Assembly (NCBI RefSeq): GCF_002744755.1 | Contig: NZ_KZ319291.1 | Span: 124,001-188,000, forward strand | Length of the DNA stretch: 64,000 nucleotides | Origin: Leeuwenhoekiella nanhaiensis | Lineage (GTDB): Bacteria > Bacteroidota > Bacteroidia > Flavobacteriales > Flavobacteriaceae | Direction: 5' to 3' | Shown here: in pieces, positions 37,522 to 47,784 of the stretch | Numbering within the stretch: the first letter of the stretch is position 1 | Layout: every line of letters starts with the position of its first letter | Position numbers and translations under genes: made by a program | Notes under the pieces: generated by a model | What the model saw: the letters and a program-made list of their open reading frames with translations, nothing else | Told to the model about the DNA's origin: nothing | The model's database searches: none

Positions 37522-37590
37522 GCTTCAACTTCCGCTTAACTTTTCCACTTTTGGTACTCACCTGATTTAAAAAAGTTAGGGAAACTCATT

Positions 37591-37598
37591 TATATTTG
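37591..37598 (+). promoter_or_regulatory. Candidate -7 box of the GH43 gene
   Basis: TATATTTG matches the Bacteroidota -7 consensus. Transcription would begin within the operator 6 bases downstream, which suits repression. Confidence 0.45.
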
Positions 37599-37603
37599 TT
37601 AAA

Positions 37604-37626
37604 CTTGTAGTCAATAATACTATAAG
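37604..37626. promoter_or_regulatory. Second copy of the xylose operator, before GH43
   Basis: CTTGTAGT, a 7-base spacer and ACTATAAG make the same inverted repeat as at 36718-36740. Here the symmetry extends by two more base pairs on each side. It lies 57 bases before the GH43 ATG. Confidence 0.75.
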
Positions 37627-37683
37627 TTGTTTTTCGGCTTTGAAATAACCGGAAATACAAGACTAAACTTTAAAGTAAATCCT

Positions 37684-38646
37684 ATGAAAGAACCCAGATA
37701 TCTGGTGGATCATGCGTATATGGCAGATCCTTCGGCACATGTTTTTAACGGCAAAATTTATATTTATCCTTCTCATGATGTAGAATCGGGCATTCCTGAA
37801 AACGACAACGGCGATCACTTTGATATGCGGGATTATCACGTCTTTTCGATGGAATCTATTGACGGGGAAGTTACCGATCACGGTAAGGCACTTGACGTAA
37901 AAGACATTCCTTGGGCCGGTCGCCAGCTATGGGATTGCGATATCGCCCATAAGGACGGGACGTATTACTTGTATTTTCCGCTGAAAGATCAAACGGATAT
38001 TTTCCGCATTGGTGTGGCTACCAGTGACAAGCCCGAAGGGCCTTTCAAGCCACTTGACGCACCCATGAAGGGCAGCTTTTCTATAGATCCCTGTATTTTT
38101 GAGGAAGATGGGAAACACTATATGTATTTTGGCGGTCTCTGGGGCGGACAATTACAACGTTACCGGGATGGGAAAGCCATCGAGTGCGGGTTAGAACCTA
38201 AAGAAGATGAACCTGCTTTACCGGCTCGTGTAGCCCGTTTGGCTGATACTATGCTCGAGTTTGCAGAGCCTTCCAAAGCAATTGTCATTTTAGATGAAAA
38301 CGGAAAGCCGCTAACTGCGGGAGACCACGATCGCCGCTTTTTTGAAGCTTCGTGGATGCATAAGTATAACGGCAAGTATTACTTCTCGTATTCTACCGGA
38401 AACACGCACCGGCTGTGTTATGCAACGGGAGACAATCCTTACGGACCGTTTACCTATCAGGGAGTGATTTTGACTCCGGTGGTGGGTTGGACCACGCATC
38501 ATTCTATCATCGAATTTAAAGGAAAGAGCTACTTATTCTTCCACGACAGTGTGCCTTCTGGTGGAAAAACCTGGTTGCGAAGTATGAAAGTGGTAGAACT
38601 GGAATATGATACTGAAGGCCGAATCAAGACTATAGAAGGTCAATAA
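37684..38646 (+). CDS. Glycoside hydrolase family 43 (beta-xylosidase/arabinofuranosidase type)
   Basis: This is a 320-residue GH43 enzyme with a five-bladed beta-propeller fold. The catalytic base Asp is in YMADPSAHVFNGKIYIYPSHD-type sequence near residue 14. SIDPCIFEEDGKHYMYFGG supplies the pKa-modulating Asp, and FFEASWMHKYNGKYYFSYS the acid Glu. There is no signal peptide, so it acts on imported oligosaccharides in the cytoplasm. Its operator and place beside xylA/xylB point to release of xylose. An upstream TTG at 37627 is open in frame but would lie within the promoter, so the ATG at 37684 is chosen. Confidence 0.9.
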   Translation: MKEPRYLVDHAYMADPSAHVFNGKIYIYPSHDVESGIPENDNGDHFDMRDYHVFSMESIDGEVTDHGKALDVKDIPWAGRQLWDCDIAHKDGTYYLYFPLKDQTDIFRIGVATSDKPEGPFKPLDAPMKGSFSIDPCIFEEDGKHYMYFGGLWGGQLQRYRDGKAIECGLEPKEDEPALPARVARLADTMLEFAEPSKAIVILDENGKPLTAGDHDRRFFEASWMHKYNGKYYFSYSTGNTHRLCYATGDNPYGPFTYQGVILTPVVGWTTHHSIIEFKGKSYLFFHDSVPSGGKTWLRSMKVVELEYDTEGRIKTIEGQ

Positions 38647-38663
38647 ATTTTGGTCTTAAAATA

Positions 38664-38713
38664 AAAAAGGCTGTCTTAGGTGTTTATCAATAACACTTAC
38701 GACAGCCTTTTTC
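38664..38713. terminator. Bidirectional terminator between GH43 and GH95
   Basis: A long hairpin with outer stem AAAAAGGCTGTC/GACAGCCTTTTT and an imperfect inner stem lies between the convergent GH43 and GH95 genes, with A and T runs on both flanks. Confidence 0.85.
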
Positions 38714-38733
38714 TTTGGCTAATTACTAAATTT

Positions 38734-41226
38734 TTATGGTGCTAAAACCTGGTAGGTTTCCCCGGCCCTCGTTTCGATTTGAGTAAGGTAATAAGCCCCT
38801 TCTTTTTGACTTTCTGCGGAAATTCCTTCCACCTGAATAGGTTGAGCAGTACGGAGTATTAGGGTTCCACCGGACTTTGAATGTATTGTTGCAGATTTCA
38901 GTTTGTTTTCTGTCCATTCGATAGCTACTTCAAAGTTTCCGCGGGCTTTAAGACCTTTTACAGAACCGTTTTCCCAGGCACCGGGCAGGGCAGGAAGCAG
39001 GTGCAATTCACCCAAATGGCTCTGCAACAGCATTTCGGCTATGCCGGCAGTGGCTCCAAAATTCCCGTCAATCTGAAACGGCGGATGCGCATCAAACAGG
39101 TTGGGATAGGTCCCGCCTTTATGCTCTTTGGAGTAGGGGTCAACGTACTGCATCAATTCGCGGATCATCTTATACGCGTGATCGCCATCAAGCAAGCGGG
39201 CAGCGAAATTTATTTTCCAGGCTTTGCTCCAGCCCGTCCCTTCATCACCGCGCAGTTCAAAGGTTTTTTCGGTAGCCGCAGCAAGCTCAGGAGTGGTGAG
39301 CGGAGAGATGGAAGTGCCGGGATGTAACCCAAATAAGTGCGAAACATGACGATGATGCGGATCTTCTTCTTCAAAGTCCAGATTCCATTCCTGCAACTGG
39401 CCTTTCGCTCCTATTTGATAGGGAATCAAACGCTCCTGAGCAGCAACAAGCTTTTCTCTAAACTCAGCGTCGGTACCCAGTACTTCTGAAGCTTTAAGGG
39501 TATTGCTGAATAATTCGCGAATGATCGCGAGATCCATAGTTGCCCCTTCGGTAACTGCATAGCCTTTTCCGTCTACCAAAAAGAGGTTTTCAGGAGAGGT
39601 AGAAGGTGCTGTAGTCAATTGACCGTCGCGTTCTACCAGCCAGTCTAAAGTAAAAAGAGCTGCTTCTTTCATTACCGGATATACTTTTGCCAGATAGCCT
39701 TCATCCTGAGTAAAAGCATAGTGCTCCCAGAGGTGCAGCGTAAGCCAGTTGCCACCCATATACCAGTTTGCCCAAAGCGGATCACCGTCACCAAGATCAC
39801 CCACCGGGTTTGCCGTAGCCCAGATGTCTGAATTGTGGTGCAAAACCCAGCCTTCTGCATTGTAAAACTCTTTAGCCACACGGCTTCCGGTAACCGAAGC
39901 ATTTTGAATATAGGCCAAAAACGGCTGATGCATTTCACTCAAATTAGTGGTTTCTGCCGGCCAGTAATTCATTTCGGCATTGATGTTTGTGGTGTAATTT
40001 GAACTCCACGGCGGACGCATTTCGTTATTCCAGATTCCCTGAAGATTGGCTGCGATTCCGCCCGGTCTTGAGGAAGAAACCAGTAAATACCTGCCATACT
40101 GAAAATACAGAGCTTCCAGATTGGGATCGTTAGCTCCCTGGGAATAGGCTTTTAAACGGGCATCAACAGGTTGTTTTAAAAGGTCTTCCGGAGTTGTGCC
40201 CAAATCAAGCGCGACACGGGTCATATAGGCCGAAAAATCGGCGATGTGATCTGCCTTGAGTTGGTCATAAGTTTTAGACGAAGCCGCCTGCATAGATTCA
40301 CTCGCGAGTTTTGCTTCGTCGAGTCCATCTTTATCCGAGCATTTGTCAAAACCGTTAAAACTGGTTGCTGCGCTAAGCAGTACAACCACTTCGGAAGCAT
40401 CAGCGATAGCCAGACTGTTATTTTGCACACTGAGATTACCATCGGTTTTAAGCACTTTGATGCGGTATTGAAAACGCATCCCGTCACATCCTTCAGGATC
40501 TTCGTAAGTAATAGGCTCTACGCCTTCGGGATTGTAATAGTTGGGGTTTACGTTTGCCGGAGCTTTCCCGCTAACGACCAACACCTGATCTTCAGTTACC
40601 GAAACTTCAGAGCGCAGCTGGCTTTGCGCAGAAAGATTCAGGCTCAAGGTTTTTGCGGCATCTGCGGTAAGTTTCATAACCAAAACATTATCGGGTGCCG
40701 AAGTAAAGAGCTCACGGTTATACTTTACGCCATCTGCTTCAAATACCGTGGTGGTAATAGCATCGGCCAGGTTCAACGTACGTTTGTAGTTTTGCACCGA
40801 ATCGTTTTTCAAGTCCTGATGCAAAAGCAAATCACCCATAGGCATATAAGACTGGGTGTAATAGCCCTGCATTTTTTTGGCTAGAAGGGTTGCCTGCTCG
40901 TAATCTTTGGCAAAAATAGCTTCGCGTAAGGGTTGTAAATAGGAAGCTGCATCGGGATTAATGCTTTGAGGTACTGGGCCGCCACTGTAAAGCGAACTTT
41001 CATTAAGCTGAATCAATTCGTCACTCACACGCCCAAAGACCATCGCACCAATTTTACCATTTCCTATCGGAAGGGCTTCAACCCATTCCCGTGCCGGTGC
41101 ATCGTACCAAAGCCCGGGTAGTTCAGCTTTTGCTAAATCAGGCTCTTGTATTTCTTCTTTTTTACAGGAAAGAAGTGAAAAAAATACAAGTGTTAGGATA
41201 TGTGGAAAGCGAAAAAACAGGTTCAT
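38734..41226 (-). CDS. Glycoside hydrolase family 95 lipoprotein (alpha-L-fucosidase type)
   Basis: This is an 830-residue exported lipoprotein. The signal peptide ends in LLSC with the lipidated Cys at residue 21. An N-terminal beta domain (from [21 protein letters not shown]) is followed by the (alpha/alpha)6 barrel. Family motifs include [13 protein letters not shown] near 415-425 (catalytic-site Asn residues) and [32 protein letters not shown] carries the Asp that assists the catalytic water. GH95 enzymes release alpha-1,2-linked L-fucose or L-galactose. The ATG at 41224-41226 is chosen because the longer frame has no signal peptide. It is last in the GH28-led operon. Confidence 0.92.
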   Translation of the reverse strand: MNLFFRFPHILTLVFFSLLSCKKEEIQEPDLAKAELPGLWYDAPAREWVEALPIGNGKIGAMVFGRVSDELIQLNESSLYSGGPVPQSINPDAASYLQPLREAIFAKDYEQATLLAKKMQGYYTQSYMPMGDLLLHQDLKNDSVQNYKRTLNLADAITTTVFEADGVKYNRELFTSAPDNVLVMKLTADAAKTLSLNLSAQSQLRSEVSVTEDQVLVVSGKAPANVNPNYYNPEGVEPITYEDPEGCDGMRFQYRIKVLKTDGNLSVQNNSLAIADASEVVVLLSAATSFNGFDKCSDKDGLDEAKLASESMQAASSKTYDQLKADHIADFSAYMTRVALDLGTTPEDLLKQPVDARLKAYSQGANDPNLEALYFQYGRYLLVSSSRPGGIAANLQGIWNNEMRPPWSSNYTTNINAEMNYWPAETTNLSEMHQPFLAYIQNASVTGSRVAKEFYNAEGWVLHHNSDIWATANPVGDLGDGDPLWANWYMGGNWLTLHLWEHYAFTQDEGYLAKVYPVMKEAALFTLDWLVERDGQLTTAPSTSPENLFLVDGKGYAVTEGATMDLAIIRELFSNTLKASEVLGTDAEFREKLVAAQERLIPYQIGAKGQLQEWNLDFEEEDPHHRHVSHLFGLHPGTSISPLTTPELAAATEKTFELRGDEGTGWSKAWKINFAARLLDGDHAYKMIRELMQYVDPYSKEHKGGTYPNLFDAHPPFQIDGNFGATAGIAEMLLQSHLGELHLLPALPGAWENGSVKGLKARGNFEVAIEWTENKLKSATIHSKSGGTLILRTAQPIQVEGISAESQKEGAYYLTQIETRAGETYQVLAP

Positions 41227-41263
41227 GACGGTATTTGAAATTAAAGAGTAGGTTTTAGGGGAA

Positions 41264-42394
41264 TTATATTTTGACGTAGATTTTCTTTTTGTCCATCCAG
41301 TAGCCCAAAGCCCAGCACAGGAGCATAAAGACAATAGCGGTCATCAGTGCCCCGAAGGATCCCGGGAAGATGCGCTGAAGAACTTCTTCACTTACCCATT
41401 CAAAAGCATCCTGATTTTCATTCACCGGAATGAGGCGTAGCGTGATGTAAAACAATTCAGAAAACAGGTAAATCACCAGCGGATTCTTCCCGAAGGTGTT
41501 GAAAAAATCGCTACCAAATTTGATGTTTTTCAATTCGACTGCAAAGATGAGTGCGGCCAGCATAGACAGGTTAAGACCTATGGTTAGCATCGCGAAGGGA
41601 CTTGTCCACAATTTTTTCGAAATGGGAAAAATTAAGCCCCACCATTCGGCTAAAGCAAAAATGATAAACCCGGCCAGCATCAGTTTGGCAATGGTTTCAA
41701 AGGATTTCCCTTTTCGTCTGATAAACACACCGGCGAGATAACCCGCAAGCACGTTTACGATACTGGGCAGGGTGCTCAAAATACCTTCCGGGTCAAAAGG
41801 GATGGCGTCTTTTTTATAGATATGGCCCTCGCCCAAAATGGCAAAGTCAAATTTAGCAGCGGCATTGGTAGCCATTTCGAGTTCGCGTCCCGGTTCGCCA
41901 AAAGCATACAGAATTCCCCAGTAGGCGAGAAGCATCACAATACACGCGATGAAAATAGCTTTGACTGAAAAATACCTTACCATCACCGCACCAAAAAAGT
42001 AGCAAAGAGCAATACGTTGCAAAACACCCATAACCCGGGTTTCCGAAAATGGGGATAACTGCAGTTGCCCGTCATTGTATTCAAAAAAGGGAAACCAGTA
42101 CATCAGAAAGCCCAGCAGAAAGATGATTGCGGTGCGCTTCAGCACTTTTTTCCAGAAATCTGCAGGTGCAGCCTCCTGAAAGCGGCGCATCGAGAAGCTC
42201 ATCGCATTACCCACGGCGAATAGAAATGAAGGGAAGACTAAATCTGCCAGTGTAAATCCAAACCATTGCGCGTGCACCAGATACGGATACATTTCGGCAC
42301 CGGTGCCCGGCGTGTTTACCAAAATCATCAGGGCGATGGTAAGCCCTCTGAATACGTCGAGCGATAAAAAGCGTTCTGAAGTTTTTACGGTCAT
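41264..42394 (-). CDS. HGSNAT-like transmembrane N-acetyltransferase (DUF5009/NagX type)
   Basis: This is a 376-residue multi-pass membrane protein with about ten helices. The N-terminal segment [20 protein letters not shown] and then [20 protein letters not shown] match the first helices and the acetyl-accepting His region of human heparan-alpha-glucosaminide N-acetyltransferase. His41 is the equivalent residue. The human enzyme moves acetyl from cytosolic acetyl-CoA across the membrane to terminal alpha-glucosamine. Its gene lies 9 bp from GH89 alpha-N-acetylglucosaminidase, so the same pairing is likely here. In Bacteroidota this family may also acetylate other sugars. Confidence 0.85.
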   Translation of the reverse strand: MTVKTSERFLSLDVFRGLTIALMILVNTPGTGAEMYPYLVHAQWFGFTLADLVFPSFLFAVGNAMSFSMRRFQEAAPADFWKKVLKRTAIIFLLGFLMYWFPFFEYNDGQLQLSPFSETRVMGVLQRIALCYFFGAVMVRYFSVKAIFIACIVMLLAYWGILYAFGEPGRELEMATNAAAKFDFAILGEGHIYKKDAIPFDPEGILSTLPSIVNVLAGYLAGVFIRRKGKSFETIAKLMLAGFIIFALAEWWGLIFPISKKLWTSPFAMLTIGLNLSMLAALIFAVELKNIKFGSDFFNTFGKNPLVIYLFSELFYITLRLIPVNENQDAFEWVSEEVLQRIFPGSFGALMTAIVFMLLCWALGYWMDKKKIYVKI

Positions 42395-42403
42395 AAGCAG
42401 CGG

Positions 42404-44662
42404 TTAATAGTTGTAGTCAATAGGCGGCATGATCTTCGTGATCGGGGTGATTTTGCTTCGGTATTTGGTGTGAAGTGCTTTTGCTATTTGGTAAGCGTCA
42501 CCGCTGGGCTCAGTGTTGTACGATTCTTCTTTGTTAACCCATTCCCATTCCCATTGTTTGATTTTTTCATCAAAAGCTTCCTGATCAAAATTGCCCCAGT
42601 CGGATTGAACATCGTTGATGAATTGTTGCCAGCGTGGTTTGTAAAAATCGTTAAGCACCCCGCTCCATTGGCGGCAGGAATACTCGTGCAGGGGATTGTC
42701 AGGACCGCCCCAAAGCGTGATGAGGTCGCGGGCATTCCGCTCGTAAAGGGCTTTTTCTTCAGGTGTATTGCCCCAACTTCGTGCATCAGCAATCCAGAGA
42801 CCCAGCAGGAAGTCTTTTCGCGTAGCAAGCAATTGATCCAAATCACTGATAAGCGTCAACAATTCTTCGCTGTGCTTTTTAAAAGCTTCCTTATCGTTAT
42901 TGCGGTAGGCTATAGTCATCTGTTGCTGCACAGGCAGCGCATAGTTGGCAAGCACCTGACGGGTAAGATCAACCAGATCGTATTCAAAACCATCAGCATT
43001 TTTGAAGGTATCACTTGTGCCAATAAACAAATCCCAGGCGGGCAGCAGGTCAAGCGGATCGTAATTCATCTTGGTGCGTGCCCAGCGGCGGTAGCCTTCA
43101 AAAGTAGGACGCGCAGCGATGATAGACTCGGCACCATCGCGTATCGTGGTACCGTTGTAAGCCGTTTCTACCAGAATATCCCAGGCTTTGGTGATGCTAT
43201 CGTTTACCGCACCATAACGGTTGCGGGTGTACTGCTTCAGCCAGGGCTTGAGCTCGATAGGCGTGTCACGCCAAGTATTATCGGTCATCAGTTCGTAAAG
43301 CACCGGGTTTTGCTCAATGGCTTCCATCGTAAGACCGATTCCTTTTAAATTCCCCGAAGTGCTGTCGTTTAAAGCTTTTGCAGGTTCCTGTGCCACCGTC
43401 TCGATACGGCCAAACATACTGATGTTTCCGCCAAAATTGTGCAGCATATTCCAGATCCATTGTTTGCCGTAGAAGGCTTCGGTTTGTTTCCAGACGGGTT
43501 CAATTTCGGTAGCCAGATCGAGAATGATCATGCGATCATCGGGCACCGTGCTGAGCAAACCTTTTATTTGAGGGGTTTTCCAAAAGTCTTTGTGGCTGTA
43601 AAACAACCAGCCCTGCATCACCCAGGTTGCCTCGGGATCTGCGGCTTTCATGCCTTCAAAAATCTTTTCGCTCAACTCACCCAAATACTGCGGATCGTCT
43701 GAAGGTGGCTCGTTTTCGTTAAAGGTATCTGCCGTGTAAAGGTGATCTGTACCAAAGACTTCTTCCTGTTTTTCTAAAAAGCGTTTTCCTATTTCTGCGA
43801 AAAGCGGATCGCCTGCATCCAGGATGTAAGTGTCGCCAAAATCATTACCCCAATTGGTCTTTTTGAGATTGGCATCGGGGAAGAATTTTTTGAAAGAAGC
43901 CGGAACGTGACCGGTAAATGCCGGAAGTACGGGCTTCATTCCCAGTTCGCGTGAGCGCTGTAAAATCTTTTTCTGCAAATCGCGATGGCTTTCTTTCCAG
44001 CTTTGCGGAAGCGGGCCGCCCCAGCCGTCCAGATTTCCCATCCAAAACCAGGAGAAATACGAAGGACCGCTGAAAAAGTCGTTGAGGTCTTCATCGGTAA
44101 AGCCGTACGACTTGTAAACTTCGTCCCAAATGTATTCTTCACCGGTTATGGCTAAAGGCATATTGATACCGTGAAGCGCCATCCAGTCGATTTCCTTTTC
44201 CCAGCGTTCCCAATCCCACCAGCTCATCGAGTAGTTGAAGGTGCAGTAGTTGAGGTAGTAGCGGTACTCGTAAGGCGATTCTTTGCGTACCGGTTGTTCA
44301 GGCAGGGGCAGGGTTTCCGGGAAGTTGAGGTTGGTGCCATTCCAGGTGATCTGCCCGTGAGCATACTCTTTGATATAATAATACAGGGCCGAAGCAATAG
44401 CCACGCCGTTATTTGCCCTTAAACTGATTTTACCATCCTGAGCTGCGATTTCAAAAGCCTGATCGCCGACACCGGGTAGCGAATCAATACTGAATTGGTC
44501 TGCATACTCGGGCACCACGCGTTTTAGGAGACTCTTGTAGGGCGTTTCTTCCTGAGCCTGAATTTCTGCTTCTTTTTCTTTTTTACAGGAATTAAGCCCT
44601 GCAAGCATAAAAATGCAACAGGCAAGCTTTAAGACAAATTGGTATTTCGGTTTAAGAATCAT
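42404..44662 (-). CDS. Glycoside hydrolase family 89 (alpha-N-acetylglucosaminidase, NAGLU-like)
   Basis: This is a 752-residue lipoprotein with lipobox LNSC (Cys26), homologous along its length to NAGLU. An N-terminal small domain at about 45-125 precedes the (beta/alpha)8 barrel. Diagnostic motifs are YYLNYCTFNYSMSWWDWERW, WMALHGINMPLAITGEEYIW, TADTFNENEPP (first catalytic Glu near 315) and GLTMEAIEQNPVLYEL (second catalytic Glu near 446). The C-terminal helical domain is present. It should remove terminal alpha-GlcNAc. It lies in one operon with inositol oxygenase and the HGSNAT-like gene. Confidence 0.94.
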   Translation of the reverse strand: MILKPKYQFVLKLACCIFMLAGLNSCKKEKEAEIQAQEETPYKSLLKRVVPEYADQFSIDSLPGVGDQAFEIAAQDGKISLRANNGVAIASALYYYIKEYAHGQITWNGTNLNFPETLPLPEQPVRKESPYEYRYYLNYCTFNYSMSWWDWERWEKEIDWMALHGINMPLAITGEEYIWDEVYKSYGFTDEDLNDFFSGPSYFSWFWMGNLDGWGGPLPQSWKESHRDLQKKILQRSRELGMKPVLPAFTGHVPASFKKFFPDANLKKTNWGNDFGDTYILDAGDPLFAEIGKRFLEKQEEVFGTDHLYTADTFNENEPPSDDPQYLGELSEKIFEGMKAADPEATWVMQGWLFYSHKDFWKTPQIKGLLSTVPDDRMIILDLATEIEPVWKQTEAFYGKQWIWNMLHNFGGNISMFGRIETVAQEPAKALNDSTSGNLKGIGLTMEAIEQNPVLYELMTDNTWRDTPIELKPWLKQYTRNRYGAVNDSITKAWDILVETAYNGTTIRDGAESIIAARPTFEGYRRWARTKMNYDPLDLLPAWDLFIGTSDTFKNADGFEYDLVDLTRQVLANYALPVQQQMTIAYRNNDKEAFKKHSEELLTLISDLDQLLATRKDFLLGLWIADARSWGNTPEEKALYERNARDLITLWGGPDNPLHEYSCRQWSGVLNDFYKPRWQQFINDVQSDWGNFDQEAFDEKIKQWEWEWVNKEESYNTEPSGDAYQIAKALHTKYRSKITPITKIMPPIDYNY

Positions 44663-44683
44663 AACAGGTACTATAAAAATAAT

Positions 44684-45547
44684 CTAAAACTTTAGGGTGT
44701 CCGGCAGGAACTTGGCAGCCAAATCCTCGTAATAGGGACGCAATTCTTTTACGTTTGGCGGGGTAGGAGCCTTGGAATATAAATCATAGGGATTGAATTT
44801 TTCTACCCACTTAAACATCTCGTGATCGTGTTTGCTCATCAGGTGATCATAAGCGCCCTCACGGTGTTGTGAGTAAAACGAATGATAGCGTATCATATAT
44901 AAAGCCGGCTCGGGCAGATAGTCTTTCATAATGTGGTACAGGTACTCATCGTGACCCCAGGACATGTGCACATTGTCTAAGCCGCAGTTGGGTTTGTAAA
45001 CCCCGTATTTGGTATTGAGGCGCTCATTAGTATAATCGGGATTTTGCTTGAAAAATTCCGGATACACGATTTTGTCTGAATAGGCACAACCTACCGGAAA
45101 GGTATCGCCCACAACAGCCCACTGCGGTTCGCCAAAAAGGCACAATACTTTACCCAGATCGTGTAAGAAACCGGTAAGCACAAACCAATCCGGATGCCCG
45201 TCTGCACGTATGGCTTCAGAGGTTTGCAGTAAGTGCTGAGTTTGATCGAGGTCAATGTCCGGGTCAGAGTCATCAACGAGCGTATTTAAAAATTCGACTG
45301 CATCCCAAAGCGACATCTCACGACGGTTAAATTTGAGGAAGTCGTTTTTCTTTTCGAGCACAAAATCATAGGTCTGGTTGATGTGATTGATGCGGTAAAA
45401 CTCTTTTACCGTATCACGAGCCGGAGCTTCGTAATTGCGAAATTCTTCCTTGGCTTTATGAGCCTCTTCAGGATAACGGCGCACCACGTCATCTTCCCAC
45501 TCGTCAAGACTGCCCAGCGGCTGCGCGTTTTGATTGCTATCTTTCAT
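44684..45547 (-). CDS. myo-Inositol oxygenase
   Basis: This is a 287-residue di-iron enzyme converting myo-inositol and O2 to D-glucuronate. All metal ligands known from the mammalian enzyme can be matched: His105 ([10 protein letters not shown]), His129-Asp130 (FLHDLGK), His199 (SWGHDEY), His222 (IRYHSFYS) and Asp255 ([10 protein letters not shown]). The rest, including GDTFPVGC and GPYNCGLD-like [14 protein letters not shown], is also conserved. It has no signal peptide and acts in the cytoplasm. A sodium symporter gene lies 75 bp upstream and GH89 21 bp downstream, so inositol, or a glycan containing it, is probably imported and used here. Confidence 0.95.
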   Translation of the reverse strand: MKDSNQNAQPLGSLDEWEDDVVRRYPEEAHKAKEEFRNYEAPARDTVKEFYRINHINQTYDFVLEKKNDFLKFNRREMSLWDAVEFLNTLVDDSDPDIDLDQTQHLLQTSEAIRADGHPDWFVLTGFLHDLGKVLCLFGEPQWAVVGDTFPVGCAYSDKIVYPEFFKQNPDYTNERLNTKYGVYKPNCGLDNVHMSWGHDEYLYHIMKDYLPEPALYMIRYHSFYSQHREGAYDHLMSKHDHEMFKWVEKFNPYDLYSKAPTPPNVKELRPYYEDLAAKFLPDTLKF

Positions 45548-45622
45548 AACTATAAATTCAGGTTAAACAGTTCTTTTTTATTTTTTTGCGGTTTTTCTAT
45601 TTCCATTTTATCAATTCATTAA

Positions 45623-47782
45623 TCAGGACCCGAGGGAAACCATCAGGTAGAGCAAACCAATAATGAGTACAACAACAAGACAGGCGAGCAGGAAGCCCGT
45701 GCTGTCCTTTCTATTCCAAGTGTACAATTCCCAATTGCTGTTGGGGAACAAAAGCCTTTCCGTAACCGGTTGATTTTTTAAGGTACTGTTGTCAATTGCC
45801 CGGGTGCGCATCTTCTGGTAGAAGAACTTTAAATGATCGTCAGGATCAGGTTTTGTTGCCAAAGCGATGAAGATGAGTACCAAAAAAGGAAATAACAAAC
45901 GGATACCGAGTCTTATGGTTTCGTTTAAAGCATAGGGATTCCTGGAAAGATCCCAGCCCAGACTGTCTAGCAGGTACAATTCCAGATAAATGTAGCCGCG
46001 GCCGTAGCGCTCATCAGCTTTGGTTACCGAAACTCCTTTAGACCAAAATATAGCCTGTTGCGGCATCGCGTAGTCTACCGCGTTAGTACCTCCCAGCGCA
46101 AGTGCTTCCGGTTTTTTGATTTGATCTTTTTCGCTTTGCGGAAGTTTTTCCCACTGCGCGATATCGTGTTTTCGGTTTTCAAGATCTCCTTCTTTTACCT
46201 CGTAATTTCGGGTAACGATGCGTGATTCGGTGAGCTTCGTAAGGCTTTCATCGGTGCGCATCGCCGGAAAGACTACCGGCAGGATCGTAGGAATCAGGTA
46301 AAAGAGCAGAAAGGTGAGCAGGATCGAACACCAGGCTGCAATTCGGTTGGCACGTCGCCATTTTAGTCCCAGCCAGAATGCGGCGACAAACACCACAAAG
46401 AACTCCCAGATAAACTTTAAAATCTGAAGAATCGTATCAAACTGAGTTGTGATTACCGCAGCCCCTATGAGAAAAATAGCGCCCGATATTCTACCGGCCC
46501 AGATGTAATGTCGGGCAGAGCGTTCCGGGTAGAAATACTTATAAAAGTTGTTGACGATGAGTCCGGAAACGGTAATCATCAGGCAATCTGCCGTTGACAT
46601 CAAGGCCGCCATCAGACTGGCCAGCATCAATCCTACCAGACCTAATCCCAGCGGTGCCAGTAGTTGTGTGGTGGCATGACCCCAAACGAAATCGGAGTTC
46701 ATGATTTTACCCCCATAGAGCAAAATGGCGCAAAGTCCTACCATTCCCCAGAGGATGGTCACAATACGTTTCATAAAAGTACCAGTAACAAATCCTGTGC
46801 GTGCCGCGTCTTCACTTTTTGCAGCACCGGCAGTTACCAGCTGGTTGGGCTGAGCTACGACCGTCATCCCCGATACCAGGGCCGCCATAATGATAAAATA
46901 CCAGGTAAAGTCTAAGGTCGCAGGCGAACCAAAAACTTCAAAAGTACTTTCGGGCAATTGCTCGTGTAGGTTAGTAAGCGCCTGCATCATGCCGCTACCG
47001 CCAAATTGCTGATTAATCGCCTGCCAGGCGAAGGGTATGAGAATGATTGAAAGTAGAATGATAAAAATTCCCTGAAGCAAATCGGTGTAAAACGCGGCTT
47101 CGAGTCCTCCCAATGCCGTATAAAACAGCACGATAAAACAGATGGTCCAGATGAGTACATCTTCAGAAAAATAACTGAAGAGCGCTCGTGGATTTTCCTG
47201 TCTAAGTTCAGTTAATTCCTGTTTCTCGGCCTGAGAGAGGTAGGTGAAGTTTTCGTTAGAAAGTTCAAAAAGGCGATCTGCTTTTTCTTTTTCGAGCTTT
47301 TCGGTTGCAGTCAGCGCGGTTTCCGGCTTTCCGGTCATTGCCAGAGCCGTGGTGGTCACCGCTTTATAACCTACCGAAAGTAAACCCATCATGCCAATGG
47401 TTCCCACCAGGGCATAGGTTGCGGCCATTTTTCGCGAAGCGTAACGCTCCTCATAAAAATCGCCCATCGTGGTGATGCGTAGGCGTCGCAACCAGGGAGC
47501 TGTAATCCAAAACAGGGGAGTGGCAAAAAGCATTAGAAGCGAACTCCAGATGCCGCTGGCGCCGTTTTTAAAGGTTGTGGTCGCCACTCCTGCGGGGCCA
47601 TCGGCTGAGGTAGCCTGCCCAAAACTGGCGAAGGTTGAGAAGAGTTTTCCAAATTTTCTGCCTCCCAGAAAATAGTCTTCTTCCTTTTTGATCTTGAGGC
47701 TAGACCGTATGCCGATATATACGATGACACCAAAGTAAAGCGCCAGTACTATTATATCCAGATATGATAAGCCTAAAATCAT
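45623..47782 (-). CDS. Sodium:solute symporter (SSS family), extended
   Basis: This is a 719-residue SSS-family permease of roughly 13-14 helices that imports a sugar, polyol or related solute with sodium. The opening (ILGLSYLDIIVLALYFGVIVYIG, EDYFLGGRKFGKL) and TSADGPAGVATTTF are typical. Two hydrophilic insertions make it longer than usual: a charged, coiled-coil-like stretch at about 151-207, and a larger soluble block at about 510-640. Position between GH28 (2 bp) and inositol oxygenase suggests the substrate is inositol or a uronide. It is not a fucose permease by family. Confidence 0.87.
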   Translation of the reverse strand: MILGLSYLDIIVLALYFGVIVYIGIRSSLKIKKEEDYFLGGRKFGKLFSTFASFGQATSADGPAGVATTTFKNGASGIWSSLLMLFATPLFWITAPWLRRLRITTMGDFYEERYASRKMAATYALVGTIGMMGLLSVGYKAVTTTALAMTGKPETALTATEKLEKEKADRLFELSNENFTYLSQAEKQELTELRQENPRALFSYFSEDVLIWTICFIVLFYTALGGLEAAFYTDLLQGIFIILLSIILIPFAWQAINQQFGGSGMMQALTNLHEQLPESTFEVFGSPATLDFTWYFIIMAALVSGMTVVAQPNQLVTAGAAKSEDAARTGFVTGTFMKRIVTILWGMVGLCAILLYGGKIMNSDFVWGHATTQLLAPLGLGLVGLMLASLMAALMSTADCLMITVSGLIVNNFYKYFYPERSARHYIWAGRISGAIFLIGAAVITTQFDTILQILKFIWEFFVVFVAAFWLGLKWRRANRIAAWCSILLTFLLFYLIPTILPVVFPAMRTDESLTKLTESRIVTRNYEVKEGDLENRKHDIAQWEKLPQSEKDQIKKPEALALGGTNAVDYAMPQQAIFWSKGVSVTKADERYGRGYIYLELYLLDSLGWDLSRNPYALNETIRLGIRLLFPFLVLIFIALATKPDPDDHLKFFYQKMRTRAIDNSTLKNQPVTERLLFPNSNWELYTWNRKDSTGFLLACLVVVLIIGLLYLMVSLGS

Positions 47783-47784
47783 GA

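Noticed and set aside
37627-37683. Upstream TTG start for GH43
   Set aside because: It lies directly after the operator and adds residues unlike the family. The ATG at 37684 fits the known N-terminus.
41227-41334. Longer N-terminus for the GH95 gene
   Set aside because: It would overlap the HGSNAT-like gene and remove the signal peptide and lipobox. The ATG at 41226 gives a normal lipoprotein.
42470-43348. A 292-codon plus-strand frame inside the GH89 gene
   Set aside because: It is a shadow of the well-supported GH89 gene, with no recognisable domains of its own.
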